A stretch of 64,000 bases of DNA from Myroides fluvii (GCF_009792295.1 NZ_CP039934.1:1322501-1386500); one strand, 5' to 3'. Positions 16,866 through 25,929 are shown, counted from the stretch's first letter. A program made the numbers and translations. Notes: generated from the sequence alone by a model not told the origin.

Positions 16866-17726
16866 TTATAATACGTTTAATACTTGTTCTTTGATTTTTT
16901 CCAATTCGTCTTTCATCTTTACGACAATTTTTTGCATTTCTGCATGATTAGACTTGGATCCCATAGTATTAATTTCCCTTCCCATTTCTTGAGCAATAAA
17001 CCCTAATTTACGTCCATTTGCTTCCGTACCTCCTAAAGTTTCTAAAAAGTACTCTAAATGTTTAGATAAACGCACTTTCTCTTCTGTGATATCCAATTTT
17101 TCTAAGTAGTAAATGACTTCTTGTTCAAATCTATTTTCATCAATAGTCAGTTGCAACTCCGTTAAATTAGTGCGAAGTCGTTCTTTCACGCTTACAATAC
17201 GCTCTTTATCTAAAAGAGATACTTGATCCATATGTGAAAAGATACTCGCAATACGAGCCCTAAAGTCATTCTCTAATGACTTTCCTTCGCTAACGCGGAA
17301 GGCTTTCATGTTCTGAATTGCTTCTTGGATGACTACTTCGATCTCTTTCCATTCGGCTTCGTCAAAATCATTGCGTTCTACTTTCAATGCATCAGGCATA
17401 CGAACAGCCATTTTCATCAACTCCGTTGCGTCAGCATTCGGGATAATCGCCTTCATTTGCTCAATATAAGCTAAGACGATTGGGGCGTTTATTTTACTCG
17501 ATGTTTCTTCTGCAGTAATTTCGCAAAACAAAGAGAAATCTACCTTTCCTCGTTCTAGCTCTAAGGCAATTTGATTGCGCAAAGTCAATTCTTTTTCTCT
17601 ATAACTCAAAGGCAAACGCACATTTAAGTCTAGATTCTTACTGTTAAGTGACTTCACTTCGATTGTGATTTTTTTTGTGGGTAATTGTAAACATGCTTTA
17701 CCAAACCCCGTCATTGAATGTATCAT
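16866..17726 (-). CDS. yicC: YicC family protein (putative endoribonuclease)
   Basis: 286 residues with the family's N-terminal M-x-x-S-M-T-G-F-G-K-A and C-terminal R-E-I-N-T-M-G-S-K. E. coli YicC is reported to act on RNA and form an oligomeric ring; that role here is by family. It is first in the operon with gmk and nadD. The ATG at 17726 is 20 bp after a TACCTTTG -7 box. Confidence 0.92.
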   Translation of the reverse strand: MIHSMTGFGKACLQLPTKKITIEVKSLNSKNLDLNVRLPLSYREKELTLRNQIALELERGKVDFSLFCEITAEETSSKINAPIVLAYIEQMKAIIPNADATELMKMAVRMPDALKVERNDFDEAEWKEIEVVIQEAIQNMKAFRVSEGKSLENDFRARIASIFSHMDQVSLLDKERIVSVKERLRTNLTELQLTIDENRFEQEVIYYLEKLDITEEKVRLSKHLEYFLETLGGTEANGRKLGFIAQEMGREINTMGSKSNHAEMQKIVVKMKDELEKIKEQVLNVL

Positions 17727-17746
17727 ATTCTTATAGATAATGACTG

Positions 17747-17754
17747 CAAAGGTA
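17747..17754 (-). promoter_or_regulatory. yicC operon -7 box
   Basis: TACCTTTG on the minus strand. The position of the -33 element is occupied by the inverted repeat at 17764-17826. Confidence 0.55.
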
Positions 17755-17763
17755 TGAAAAAAT

Positions 17764-17826
17764 GGTTAACGGTGAACAGTTTACAGTGGACAGTGGACAG
17801 TTTACCAAACTGTGAACCGTTAACGA
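17764..17826. repeat. Imperfect inverted repeat with internal direct repeats
   Basis: The outer arms read GTTAACGGTG-ACAGTTT and the complement of AAACTGTGAACCGTTAAC. The centre has ACAGTGG repeated twice. It covers the likely -33 region of yicC. It resembles a dispersed non-coding repeat, but copies elsewhere cannot be checked here. Confidence 0.6.
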
Positions 17827-17839
17827 TTTAATGTTAACT

Positions 17840-17866
17840 AAAAAAAGGGAAGCCTAAGCTTCCCTT
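17840..17866 (-). terminator. Orphan minus-strand terminator
   Basis: GGGAAGC/GCTTCCC stem (847-853 with 858-864 within the 17 kb block) followed on the minus strand by T7. No annotated gene lies directly upstream of it on that strand; the ArsC/Spx-like gene already has its own terminator at 18232-18265. So something in 17870-18230 may be transcribed. Confidence 0.65.
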
Positions 17867-17967
17867 CTTCAAACCAACGTTGTACTTAACTGTAACTTTT
17901 TTAAAACAAACCAATCTATAACTGCGTTAAGTATGTTTCAACTCTCCTAGTATCTAGGAAATAAAAT

Positions 17968-18102
17968 GTTCTTTTTCAATAGCAATTTTTCTTTTTTAAC
18001 AAAGAACTATACCGGCTCTTCTTTCTGATTGAACCCCTTAATAAACAATTAAAATTCCAAACCAGTATAGCGTAAATTTTCTTCTTCTTAAAAACAGAGA
18101 AC
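17968..18102 (-). ncRNA. Possible structured small RNA (6S-like candidate)
   Basis: On the minus strand CTATACTGG (18062-18070) pairs with CCGGTATAG (18007-18015) around a loop of about 46 nt. Outside it AAGAA/TTCTT and TTTTTAA/TTAAAAA (18088-18094 with 17993-17999) extend the stem across an asymmetric bulge, and GTTCT/AGAAC (18098-18102 with 17968-17972) closes it. An orphan terminator lies downstream. A long rod with a bulge recalls 6S-type RNAs, but I cannot confirm the family. A basic 46-codon frame on the same strand overlaps it. No good -7 box was found. Confidence 0.25.
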
Positions 18103-18231
18103 TTCATAGCAATCATTCCCTTTTTCACTATTAAGACATTTTTTTCTCATTTAGTCACATTTTTTTTATTGTTTTCTTTACTATTTCACCATAAAAAAAC
18201 TCAACACACTAATAAACAACATACTACAAAT

Positions 18232-18265
18232 AAAAAAATCGAAGTAAAAACTTCGATTTTTTTTT
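18232..18265. terminator. Terminator of the trhO operon
   Basis: TCGAAG-TAAAAA-CTTCGA stem (18239-18256) with A and T runs on both sides. It lies right at the stop of the ArsC/Spx-like gene and could work in both directions. Confidence 0.75.
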
Positions 18266-18617
18266 ATTTTGATGCTACTTCAATCGCTTCTTCTACCACT
18301 TTTTTGCTGTTTCCTACAAAAATATTGTCCTCTACGATGATTACGGGACGATTGAGAAAGGTGTACTGCTCTAGAATTAAATCTCGATACGCTTCTTCCT
18401 GTAAGTTTTGATCTTTTAATCCTCTAGCTTTGTACAGTTGTGCTCGTTTGTTGAAGAGTTTTTCATAACTTCCCACTCGAACATACAGCTCCTCTAGTTG
18501 AGTAGCGCTAATGGGTTCTTTTTTGATATCCTGCAATTCGAATGTATCAAGCTTTGGCATTTGTCCCAAAATTCTCTTACAGGTATCACATGAACTCAAA
18601 TAATATATTTTTCTCAT
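18264..18617 (-). CDS. ArsC/Spx/MgsR-type thioredoxin-fold protein
   Basis: 117 residues. Thioredoxin-like fold with the N-terminal C-D-T-C pair (residues 10-13) and the C-terminal N-R-P-V-I-I motif of the ArsC/Spx family. It could be a glutaredoxin-type reductase or a Spx-like redox regulator; the sequence does not decide. It is the last gene of the trhO-trhP-ferredoxin operon, with a 2-bp gap to the ferredoxin gene. It may be a redox partner of the operon (inference). Confidence 0.8.
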   Translation of the reverse strand: MRKIYYLSSCDTCKRILGQMPKLDTFELQDIKKEPISATQLEELYVRVGSYEKLFNKRAQLYKARGLKDQNLQEEAYRDLILEQYTFLNRPVIIVEDNIFVGNSKKVVEEAIEVASK

Positions 18618-18619
18618 AT

Positions 18620-18850
18620 TTATACTTCTTTGACATTAATAATATGGACAGGACATATTTTTTCTGCTTGTTCACAGGCCTCCAAAATGGTATAGTCTGG
18701 CGATTTTAAGGTGTGAAATCCTTTATTATTAGTGGCTCTCAACAAGACCGTTTTGCCGTCTTTTTTCGACATTTGAAACTGCTGAGGCGCAACTTCTACA
18801 CAATAATTGCAACCAATACACTTGTCTCGTTGCAAGGTAATTACAATCAT
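18620..18850 (-). CDS. Small ferredoxin, single [4Fe-4S]
   Basis: 76 residues. C-I-G-C-N-Y-C (Cys14, 17, 20) plus a distal C-P (in K-I-C-P-V-H) give the four ligands of one [4Fe-4S] cluster. An additional Cys precedes the last ligand. The gene overlaps the U32 gene by 4 bp (ATGA-type), so translation is likely coupled. An electron-transfer role for the U32 protein is plausible but inferred. Confidence 0.85.
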   Translation of the reverse strand: MIVITLQRDKCIGCNYCVEVAPQQFQMSKKDGKTVLLRATNNKGFHTLKSPDYTILEACEQAEKICPVHIINVKEV

Positions 18851-20091
18851 TCGCTGGTTACGATTTTATACATTTTATCAGATAATCGCACACGAAAAGG
18901 TAACTTAAGCGTACAATCATCTCCTTTGGTTGCTTTTTCTGCAGGTTGTTCATTGACAAACAAAGCTTCTATCGTCAATTCTTGAGCACCTGTACTGGGT
19001 CCAGTAATTAGAATACGATCACCTACTTTGATGTCATACGCCTCAATTTTGAACTCTCCAATGGATGCCTTTTGAAAGTAATGAGCTGCTTTACCAACAT
19101 ATACTTTCTTTTGTGTTGCATTGCTTCCAGGGTTATCACTCCATTCGCCTAACTTCTGTCCTAAATAGTATCCACTCCAGAAACCGCGGTTGTAAACTGT
19201 TTCTAAGGCGGCCATCCACGCTGCAACTTTTTCTTGGCTATACGTTCCTTCGGCAATGGCATCAATCGCTTCTCTATAGGTGCGAATGACAGTTGCTACA
19301 TACTCTGGAGCTCTCCCTCGACCTTCAATTTTCAATACTTTTGCTCCAGCGTCAATCACTTGATCTAAGAAATCAATGGTACATAAATCTTTCGGAGACA
19401 TCATATACTCATTGTCAATCTCGATTTCAAATCCACTTTCCTGATCGATAACGGTGTATTTTTTACGGCAATTTTGCTTGCATGCCCCGCGATTAGCAGA
19501 TGAATTATGCGAATGCAAACTCAAATAACATTTTCCAGAAACGGCCATACACAGTGCTCCATGGCCAAAAATCTCAATCTCTACCAGATTTCCTGAAGGT
19601 CCTTTGACCTGCTCTCTTTCAATGGCTTCTGTAATTTTTTTGACTTGGCGCAGACTCAATTCACGCGATAATACAATGGTATCAGCAAATAAGCTATAAA
19701 ACTTAACAGTTTCAATATTAGTCACGTTCAATTGCGTAGAAATATGCACTTCCAAACCGATTGCTCTAGCTGAGGCAATTACCGCTTGATCTGAAGCAAT
19801 TACGGCTGTCAAATCGGCTTCTTTTGCCTTGTTGAGCAAGGTTTTTACTACAGACAAATCATGATCGTAAATAATCGTGTTTAACGTCAAGTAGGTACGT
19901 ACATTTTTCTCCTTACAACGTCTGGCTATTTCGGGTAAATCATCCACCGAAAAATTCACCGTTGAACGTGCGCGCATATTCAATTGATCGACTCCAAAAT
20001 ACACTGAATCCGCTCCGTTGTCAATTGCAGCTTGCAACGACTCGAAATTTCCAGCGGGAGCCATCAATTCAACTCTTCCTGAAACTGTCAT
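18847..20091 (-). CDS. trhP: U32 family protein, probable tRNA uridine-34 hydroxylation protein TrhP
   Basis: 414 residues. TIM-barrel U32 domain (1 to about 330) with the family signature E-I-F-G-H-G-A-L-C near residue 170 and four clustered Cys (C-x6-C, then C-K-Q-N-C), the probable iron-sulfur site. A C-terminal beta domain (about 334-414) follows. In E. coli, TrhP (YegQ) makes 5-hydroxyuridine at tRNA position 34 by a prephenate-dependent route. The assignment to TrhP rather than to RlhA or UbiU/V rests on its place 11 bp after trhO. A ferredoxin gene overlaps its end. Confidence 0.8.
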   Translation of the reverse strand: MTVSGRVELMAPAGNFESLQAAIDNGADSVYFGVDQLNMRARSTVNFSVDDLPEIARRCKEKNVRTYLTLNTIIYDHDLSVVKTLLNKAKEADLTAVIASDQAVIASARAIGLEVHISTQLNVTNIETVKFYSLFADTIVLSRELSLRQVKKITEAIEREQVKGPSGNLVEIEIFGHGALCMAVSGKCYLSLHSHNSSANRGACKQNCRKKYTVIDQESGFEIEIDNEYMMSPKDLCTIDFLDQVIDAGAKVLKIEGRGRAPEYVATVIRTYREAIDAIAEGTYSQEKVAAWMAALETVYNRGFWSGYYLGQKLGEWSDNPGSNATQKKVYVGKAAHYFQKASIGEFKIEAYDIKVGDRILITGPSTGAQELTIEALFVNEQPAEKATKGDDCTLKLPFRVRLSDKMYKIVTSE

Positions 20092-20102
20092 AGCTTATAT
20101 AT

Positions 20103-21461
20103 TTAATCTAGTATTTTAAAGATTTGGTCGTTTTTACGCACGCGGAAACCTAGCTCCATCGTCATGCGATCTCCCGCTTGCCCAACAGCAACCTCTTGTC
20201 CATTGACTAACATTTTGTCTAATGTCAAACGTTCCTCTCCAGTTGTTGGTCCGATAATGGCAATTTTATCTCCTATATTCACTTCTTTGTCTAGCAAAAA
20301 TTGCCCGACACTTGCTTTGGTAAAATAATGTTGAACCGTTCCGATTAACTGTTTGCGCTCGACCTGTTTTTTTCTAATTTGAGTAACTGTACTCACCTTT
20401 ACCGGTTGAATTTCTTCCGTCCCGTCAACATTTTTCTTGAATTTCAGCGACTCCGAACGTCCTTTTTTGAAAATTAAATTCCCTTTCTGAATCCCTTTTC
20501 TCAAATTCTTTTGTTCTTCAACAGGTAGTTGGATGATTTCTAAACATTCGTTTGAACAACATCCGTGCATGTGTTCTGCACAGTCGTCACATTGAATAAA
20601 CAACAAATGACAAGCTTCATTTGCACAGTTTACGTGTACATCACAAGGTTTTCCACATTGATGGCAATTGGCAATTACATCATCTGTAATTCGCTCGCCC
20701 AAGCGGTGGTCAAATACGAAGTTTTTACCGATGAATTTACTCTCTAGTCCTTCGTCTTTTACCTGACGGGTATATTCAATAATACCCCCTTCTAATTGGT
20801 ATACATTTTTGAATCCGTGGTGTTTGAAGTAAGCAGAGGCTTTTTCACAGCGAATTCCACCTGTACAATACATCAACAAATTTTTATCTTCCTTGATTTC
20901 TTCCAGTTGGTCTTTAATGATGGGCAATGATTCGCGGAAGGTATCCACGTCAGGGGTAATTGCACCCACGAAATGCCCTACTTCACTTTCATAGTGGTTA
21001 CGGAAATCCACAACAACGGTGTTGGGATCTTCTAGTAGCTGGTTAAACTCTTTTGCTCTTAAGTGAATTCCTTTATTGGTTACATCAAACGTATCGTCGT
21101 TTAATCCATCCGCAACGATTTTATTTCTAACTTTTACGGTTAGCTTTAAAAAGGATAAATCGTCTTGTTCAACCGCAACATTCAGGCGAATGCCTTGCAT
21201 AAAATCATACGCTTCCAAGGTTTGACGGAAAGCTTCGAATTTAGATGCGGGCACAGACATTTGTGCATTGATTCCCTCATGAGCTACATAGGTACGACCT
21301 AGGGCGTCTAACGCATTCCATGCTAAGAATAAATCATCTCTAAATTGTTGTGGGTTTTCGATTTTGGCATACGCATAGAAAGACAAAGTCAAGCGGTTTT
21401 CTCCTGCTTGTTCAATAAGTTCTGCTCTTTCTTCTGCGCTTAATGTGTTATACAGTTGCAT
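20103..21461 (-). CDS. trhO: Oxygen-dependent tRNA uridine-34 hydroxylase TrhO with a fused U32 C-terminal domain
   Basis: 452 residues against about 350 in E. coli TrhO. An N-terminal acylphosphatase-like domain (about 20-110) is followed by a rhodanese domain with the loop C199-T-G-G-I-R-C205, then a Cys/His-rich segment (about 265-315, several C-x2-C pairs). A basic linker follows. Residues about 373-452 closely match the C-terminal domain of the neighbouring U32 protein (shared H-Y-F-x-K-A-S-x-G, I-G-D, G-P-x-T-G, F-R-V-R). It is first in the operon with a strong promoter at 21533-21562. Confidence 0.9.
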   Translation of the reverse strand: MQLYNTLSAEERAELIEQAGENRLTLSFYAYAKIENPQQFRDDLFLAWNALDALGRTYVAHEGINAQMSVPASKFEAFRQTLEAYDFMQGIRLNVAVEQDDLSFLKLTVKVRNKIVADGLNDDTFDVTNKGIHLRAKEFNQLLEDPNTVVVDFRNHYESEVGHFVGAITPDVDTFRESLPIIKDQLEEIKEDKNLLMYCTGGIRCEKASAYFKHHGFKNVYQLEGGIIEYTRQVKDEGLESKFIGKNFVFDHRLGERITDDVIANCHQCGKPCDVHVNCANEACHLLFIQCDDCAEHMHGCCSNECLEIIQLPVEEQKNLRKGIQKGNLIFKKGRSESLKFKKNVDGTEEIQPVKVSTVTQIRKKQVERKQLIGTVQHYFTKASVGQFLLDKEVNIGDKIAIIGPTTGEERLTLDKMLVNGQEVAVGQAGDRMTMELGFRVRKNDQIFKILD

Positions 21462-21532
21462 GCTATATAAATTTAAGTGTAGAATAAATAAAAAAACGAA
21501 GATGAAATTCTAAATGGAAGAATTTCAAAGTG

Positions 21533-21562
21533 CAAAGATATGCATTTGATTTAAAAAACAAA
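21533..21562 (-). promoter_or_regulatory. trhO operon promoter
   Basis: -7 box TATCTTTG (21533-21540), 18-bp spacer, -33 TTTG (21559-21562) on the minus strand. Confidence 0.6.
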
Positions 21563-21573
21563 GACCAAAATGC

Positions 21574-21609
21574 AAAAGACTGATTTATTTCACTATAAAT
21601 CAGTCTTTT
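21574..21609. terminator. kup terminator
   Basis: 14-bp perfect stem AAAAGACTGATTTA/TAAATCAGTCTTTT. On the minus strand it ends kup; it overlaps the upstream region of the trhO promoter. Confidence 0.75.
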
Positions 21610-21625
21610 ACAAAATTATACCTTT

Positions 21626-23602
21626 TTATTCTAAACGCTTCAGCGGTAAGTCTTCAATGGGCTTAATAATCAAAGGAAAACGCTCTACTTTCACCGCACT
21701 ACTATCTAAACCGAACGCCTTTTCTTCTGATAAAGAGATCTTTTTCAAGAAGTCGTAGAGATCTAAAATAATCTTCTCTTTCATCGGCAGGTCGTTGTCG
21801 TAGGACAATTCTTTTTCGATTAACACATATTCAAAATCGCCAATAGCATCAATTTTATGTAGGGATTCATAACGCGTGGTAATATCGATTTCCCTTTGTA
21901 GCATCAATTCGGTAACCACTTGCTTCATCAACACATTGATGCGTTGCTCATTTCGGAATCCCAAGTAGAAATCAATGCGTAAAATATTTTGATGGGGGCC
22001 GTATTTTACGACTTTATATTCTAATTTATAAGGCTCATCGACTACATTCACATGGACAAACCAATAATTATCTGCTCGTTTTGGACGGCGATTAATAATG
22101 GAGAACATGGCTTTGTACTCAATTTTTGAAGGATTATAGGCATTGGTTAAATACACCAAGTTTGTCACGTATTTCGGCATACTTTGATCTTGACTTAAAT
22201 CCGTCAAAATATCCTGATAATCGACGATATTCACAAGATCGGTATAGTTGCGTCTGATTCGCTTACCAAGGTAATTCACGGTCATAACCGCAGCTAGTAC
22301 TCCGGCAATAATCACCGTTACATAACCTCCATGTGAGAATTTTTGCACATTGGAGATAAAGAAAGAAACTTCAATGGATAAATAAATAATTTCTACGATG
22401 ATAATGATGATGAGCGGCACGCGTTTGAGCACCATAAAATACCCTAATAAAATGGTCGTCATAATCATACAAAGGGTGATGGCCAAACCATAGGCAGCCT
22501 CCATATTTCCAGACTCTTTAAAGTGTAATACGACGAAGACACACCCGATGAAAAGCAAGAAATTGATGGATGGGATATAGAGTTGGCCGCGAATATTCGT
22601 TGGAAATTTCACGCGTACTTTCGGCCATAAATTGAGTCGAATGGCTTCATTAATCAGGGTAAACGACCCACTAATTAAAGCTTGAGAAGCGATAACCGCC
22701 GCAAGTGTGGCAATTCCAATTCCAAAAGGCAAAAACCAATCAGGCATAACGAGATAGAACGGGTTTGCGGGTTGATCTGAGTTAGGACTTAAATCCATCA
22801 AGGTCGAACCTGCATGTTCAATCAACAACGCCCCTTGTCCGAAATAACTCAACACCAACATCGTTTTGACAAACATCCAACTGATTCGAATATTCTTGAT
22901 TCCACAATGACCTAAATCACTGTATAATGCCTCTGCCCCAGTGGTACACAAAAACACAAATCCCAAAACCAAATAGCCTTCTGAATGAATAGTCAACAAA
23001 TGAAAAGCATAATATGGGTTTAACGCTCTTAAAACACTTAGATTATCTATTAAATGACTAAATCCAAGAATCCCAAGCATCAAAAACCAAACCATCATCA
23101 TTGGCCCAAAAAAACGCCCAATGGTTTTAGTACCAAACTGTTGAATAAAAAATATCCCCATTAAAATTCCGATAACGATGGGAATTGTTGCCAGTTCGGG
23201 TTGGTAAATCTTTAATCCCTCTACTGCAGAAGAAATAGAAATAGGTGGCGTGATAATTCCATCCGCAAGTAACGCACTACCCCCAATAATTGCAGGAACA
23301 ATCAACCAAGGTTTTTTGAGTTTTTTCACCAAGGTAAACAGCGAAAAAATTCCTCCCTCCCCATTATTATCCGCTTTGAGCGTCAAAAAAACATATTTGA
23401 TTGTGGTTTGCAAGGTTAAGGTCCAAAACACACAAGAAATAGCTCCTAAAACAACCTCTTCTTGAATGATAGCTTTTCCCATAATGGCTTTCATCACATA
23501 GAGCGGTGAAGTTCCAATATCGCCATAGATAATTCCCAAAGTAACCAATAGCGTACCTAGTGACACGCGATCGAGATGTGTCGATTTTGATTGTGACATC
23601 AC
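21626..23602 (-). CDS. kup: KUP-type potassium uptake protein
   Basis: 658 residues. About twelve membrane helices in the first 430 residues, then a cytoplasmic domain. The N-terminal G-I-I-Y-G-D-I-G-T-S-P-L-Y motif is diagnostic of Kup/HAK potassium-proton symporters. Single gene with its own promoter. Confidence 0.95.
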   Translation of the reverse strand: MMSQSKSTHLDRVSLGTLLVTLGIIYGDIGTSPLYVMKAIMGKAIIQEEVVLGAISCVFWTLTLQTTIKYVFLTLKADNNGEGGIFSLFTLVKKLKKPWLIVPAIIGGSALLADGIITPPISISSAVEGLKIYQPELATIPIVIGILMGIFFIQQFGTKTIGRFFGPMMMVWFLMLGILGFSHLIDNLSVLRALNPYYAFHLLTIHSEGYLVLGFVFLCTTGAEALYSDLGHCGIKNIRISWMFVKTMLVLSYFGQGALLIEHAGSTLMDLSPNSDQPANPFYLVMPDWFLPFGIGIATLAAVIASQALISGSFTLINEAIRLNLWPKVRVKFPTNIRGQLYIPSINFLLFIGCVFVVLHFKESGNMEAAYGLAITLCMIMTTILLGYFMVLKRVPLIIIIIVEIIYLSIEVSFFISNVQKFSHGGYVTVIIAGVLAAVMTVNYLGKRIRRNYTDLVNIVDYQDILTDLSQDQSMPKYVTNLVYLTNAYNPSKIEYKAMFSIINRRPKRADNYWFVHVNVVDEPYKLEYKVVKYGPHQNILRIDFYLGFRNEQRINVLMKQVVTELMLQREIDITTRYESLHKIDAIGDFEYVLIEKELSYDNDLPMKEKIILDLYDFLKKISLSEEKAFGLDSSAVKVERFPLIIKPIEDLPLKRLE

Positions 23603-23655
23603 AAAATATGATTTTAAATAATTGAATTCCGTGAACTTAACGTGTGTATTTTTTA

Positions 23656-23688
23656 CAAAGGTATAAACTAAGCCCTTACAAAAATCAA
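23656..23688 (-). promoter_or_regulatory. kup promoter
   Basis: -7 box TACCTTTG (23656-23663), 22-bp spacer, -33 TTG (23686-23688) on the minus strand. Confidence 0.5.
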
Positions 23689-23689
23689 A

Positions 23690-24028
23690 TTGAATATGAA
23701 ATTTACAGTCAAAGCCAACATAAACAAAGAAATTCTAAACTATACCCCTGCATTATTATCCATATTTATGATGTCCTACTAATTTACTAAAAAAATAACA
23801 GCTATAAACTCGCTTTTTGTTATAAAATAAAGCCACAAAAAGCACCCCATGCGATAAAAACACCGAAGTCTCAAGTATAATCACACTTTCACAAGCCGAA
23901 AGGAATAAAATAAGAGCAAGTAAAACCACTTGCGTTGCTACAATTTGTAGCATAATTGCATTCAAGTCAAAATCTCTAAAATTTTTATCTTATTTTTACA
24001 TCAGTTACGAATCAATATTTCAAAAAAA
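23690..24028. other. Spacer between kup and recA
   Basis: A 69-codon minus frame (23756-23965) begins with a hydrophobic helix, but I do not recognise it and it has no clear promoter. It may be chance coding. The stretch should also carry the recA promoter. No SOS-type operator was recognised. Confidence 0.3.
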
Positions 24029-25033
24029 ATGAGTGCAGATAAAGAAGCTAAATTAAAAGCCTTACAGCTTACGTTAGATAAGTTAGACAAAACCTACGGA
24101 AAAGGGACTGTAATGAAATTGGGAGATACCGCTGTAGAAGAAGTTGAAGTAATCTCTTCAGGTTCCTTAGGTGTTGACTTAGCTTTAGGGGTAAATGGAT
24201 ATCCAAGAGGAAGAATTATTGAAATATATGGACCTGAATCATCAGGAAAAACAACTTTAACCTTACACGCGATTGCTGAAGCACAAAAAGCGGGAGGTAT
24301 TGCGGCATTTATCGATGCAGAGCATGCTTTTGATCGTTTTTATGCACAAAAATTAGGAGTAGATATTGACAATTTAATCATTTCTCAACCCGATAATGGA
24401 GAGCAAGCATTAGAAATTGCAGAAAACTTGATTCGCTCTGGTGCAATTGATATTGTTGTGATTGACTCGGTTGCTGCCTTGACTCCAAAAGGAGAAATTG
24501 AAGGCGATATGGGAGATTCTAAAATGGGATTACACGCTCGTTTAATGTCACAAGCTTTACGTAAATTGACTTCAACCATTAGCAAAACGAATTGTACTGT
24601 ATTCTTCATTAACCAATTGAGAGATAAGATTGGGGTTATGTTCGGAAGTCCTGAAACAACTACGGGAGGTAATGCATTAAAATTCTATGCATCAGTTCGT
24701 ATTGATATTCGTCGCTCCACACAAATTAAAGATGGAGAAAACGTGATTGGTAACCGCACCAAGGTAAAAATTGTAAAAAACAAAGTTGCGCCTCCTTTCC
24801 GTACAGCAGAATTTGACATCATGTATGGCGAAGGTATTTCTAAAGTTGGAGAGGTACTTGATTTAGCTGTAGACTATGAAATTGTCAAGAAAAGTGGTTC
24901 TTGGTTCAGCTATGGAGACACGAAGTTAGGACAAGGTAGAGATGCTGTAAAATCATTGATCAAAGACAACCCAGAATTAATGGAAGAATTGGAATTAAAA
25001 ATCAAAGAAGAAATTAAAAATAGAGAAGCTTAA
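24029..25033 (+). CDS. recA: Recombinase RecA
   Basis: 334 residues. ATP-dependent strand-exchange protein and SOS co-protease. Walker A G-P-E-S-S-G-K-T at 68-75, Walker B-like [12 protein letters not shown], and the I-N-Q-L-R-D-K-I-G motif before loop L2. Monocistronic, with a strong terminator. Confidence 0.98.
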   Translation: MSADKEAKLKALQLTLDKLDKTYGKGTVMKLGDTAVEEVEVISSGSLGVDLALGVNGYPRGRIIEIYGPESSGKTTLTLHAIAEAQKAGGIAAFIDAEHAFDRFYAQKLGVDIDNLIISQPDNGEQALEIAENLIRSGAIDIVVIDSVAALTPKGEIEGDMGDSKMGLHARLMSQALRKLTSTISKTNCTVFFINQLRDKIGVMFGSPETTTGGNALKFYASVRIDIRRSTQIKDGENVIGNRTKVKIVKNKVAPPFRTAEFDIMYGEGISKVGEVLDLAVDYEIVKKSGSWFSYGDTKLGQGRDAVKSLIKDNPELMEELELKIKEEIKNREA

Positions 25034-25049
25034 TTCAAGTTTTTCATGT

Positions 25050-25092
25050 AAAAAAGGCCAAAAAATCAATTGATTTTTTGGCCTTTTTTTTT
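25050..25092. terminator. recA/plsC bidirectional terminator
   Basis: Very long near-perfect palindrome AAAAAGGCCAAAAAATCA and its complement, ending in T9. It is shared by convergent recA and plsC. Confidence 0.85.
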
Positions 25093-25108
25093 ACGTGTAT
25101 AGTAAGCG

Positions 25109-25864
25109 CTATCCCTTTCGTTTAATGTTCCATTGAACGACTTCCTTATGAATAGCTTGATACGCTTGGTCTTTGATTTCTTTTTTATCCTCTTGGGTCA
25201 TTCCCTTGGTCTCAATTGGCGGTAAAAGAACAACAGGCACTTGTCCTGGTTTACCCATTCCCCATTGAAACGGAAAATAGAATTTGAGGTATCCTATCGC
25301 AATTGGCGCAAGCGGAATCTGATGATCGATAGCCAAGCGAAATGCTCCATCCTTAAAACTATCCAGCACAATACTCGTATCATCCGGTACACCCCCCTCA
25401 GGAAAGATACAAATACTCAATCCTTGATTCAACTTATTTTGTGCACTTTGAAATACCTGATATCTACTTTTCGAATCTTTTCGATCCACCAAGATACAAG
25501 TCTTTTTATAGAAGAACCCAAAAATAGGCAACTTCGCTAATTCCTTCTTCCCAACAAATACAAAAGGATTGTCTTTCACCAACAACAACATCATCATGAT
25601 ATCCATCATCGAAGTATGATTGGCAATAAACATATAGCTTTTTCCTTTTACCCATGGATAAGCCGACTCAACGCGATAAGACATTCCCATGCCATAAAAG
25701 GTTAATCTCGCCCATAAACGAGCAACTTTATAGAAGGTAGCATAGGTTTGGTCAGACCAAATAGTTACAAGAAGGAAGGGAGATAACAAAAGTATTACGA
25801 TGAGCATCCATAGGTAAAACCAACAGCGCCATACAACACTAAAAAACGTTCGGATGTATTTCAT
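25109..25864 (-). CDS. plsC: 1-acyl-sn-glycerol-3-phosphate acyltransferase (PlsC family)
   Basis: 251 residues. N-terminal membrane helix (about 8-35), catalytic N-H-T-S-M-M-D (H-x4-D) near residue 82, and the substrate-binding F-P-E-G-G. Makes phosphatidic acid from lysophosphatidic acid; related lyso-ornithine lipid acyltransferases cannot be excluded. Divergent from trpS with well-formed promoters on both sides. Confidence 0.88.
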   Translation of the reverse strand: MKYIRTFFSVVWRCWFYLWMLIVILLLSPFLLVTIWSDQTYATFYKVARLWARLTFYGMGMSYRVESAYPWVKGKSYMFIANHTSMMDIMMMLLLVKDNPFVFVGKKELAKLPIFGFFYKKTCILVDRKDSKSRYQVFQSAQNKLNQGLSICIFPEGGVPDDTSIVLDSFKDGAFRLAIDHQIPLAPIAIGYLKFYFPFQWGMGKPGQVPVVLLPPIETKGMTQEDKKEIKDQAYQAIHKEVVQWNIKRKG

Positions 25865-25897
25865 TCAACTGTGCATTTAAAATTTCTTGCAGCCTTT

Positions 25898-25929
25898 CAA
25901 AAGTAAAAAATAAAGAAATGTTAAACCAA
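25898..25929 (-). promoter_or_regulatory. plsC promoter
   Basis: -7 box TACTTTTG (25898-25905), 21-bp spacer, -33 TTG (25927-25929); a textbook Bacteroidota promoter. Confidence 0.65.

Noticed and set aside
23756..23965. 69-codon hydrophobic minus-strand frame between kup and recA
   Set aside because: No promoter box, no recognisable domain, and AT-rich DNA easily yields such frames; kept only as a note in the spacer.
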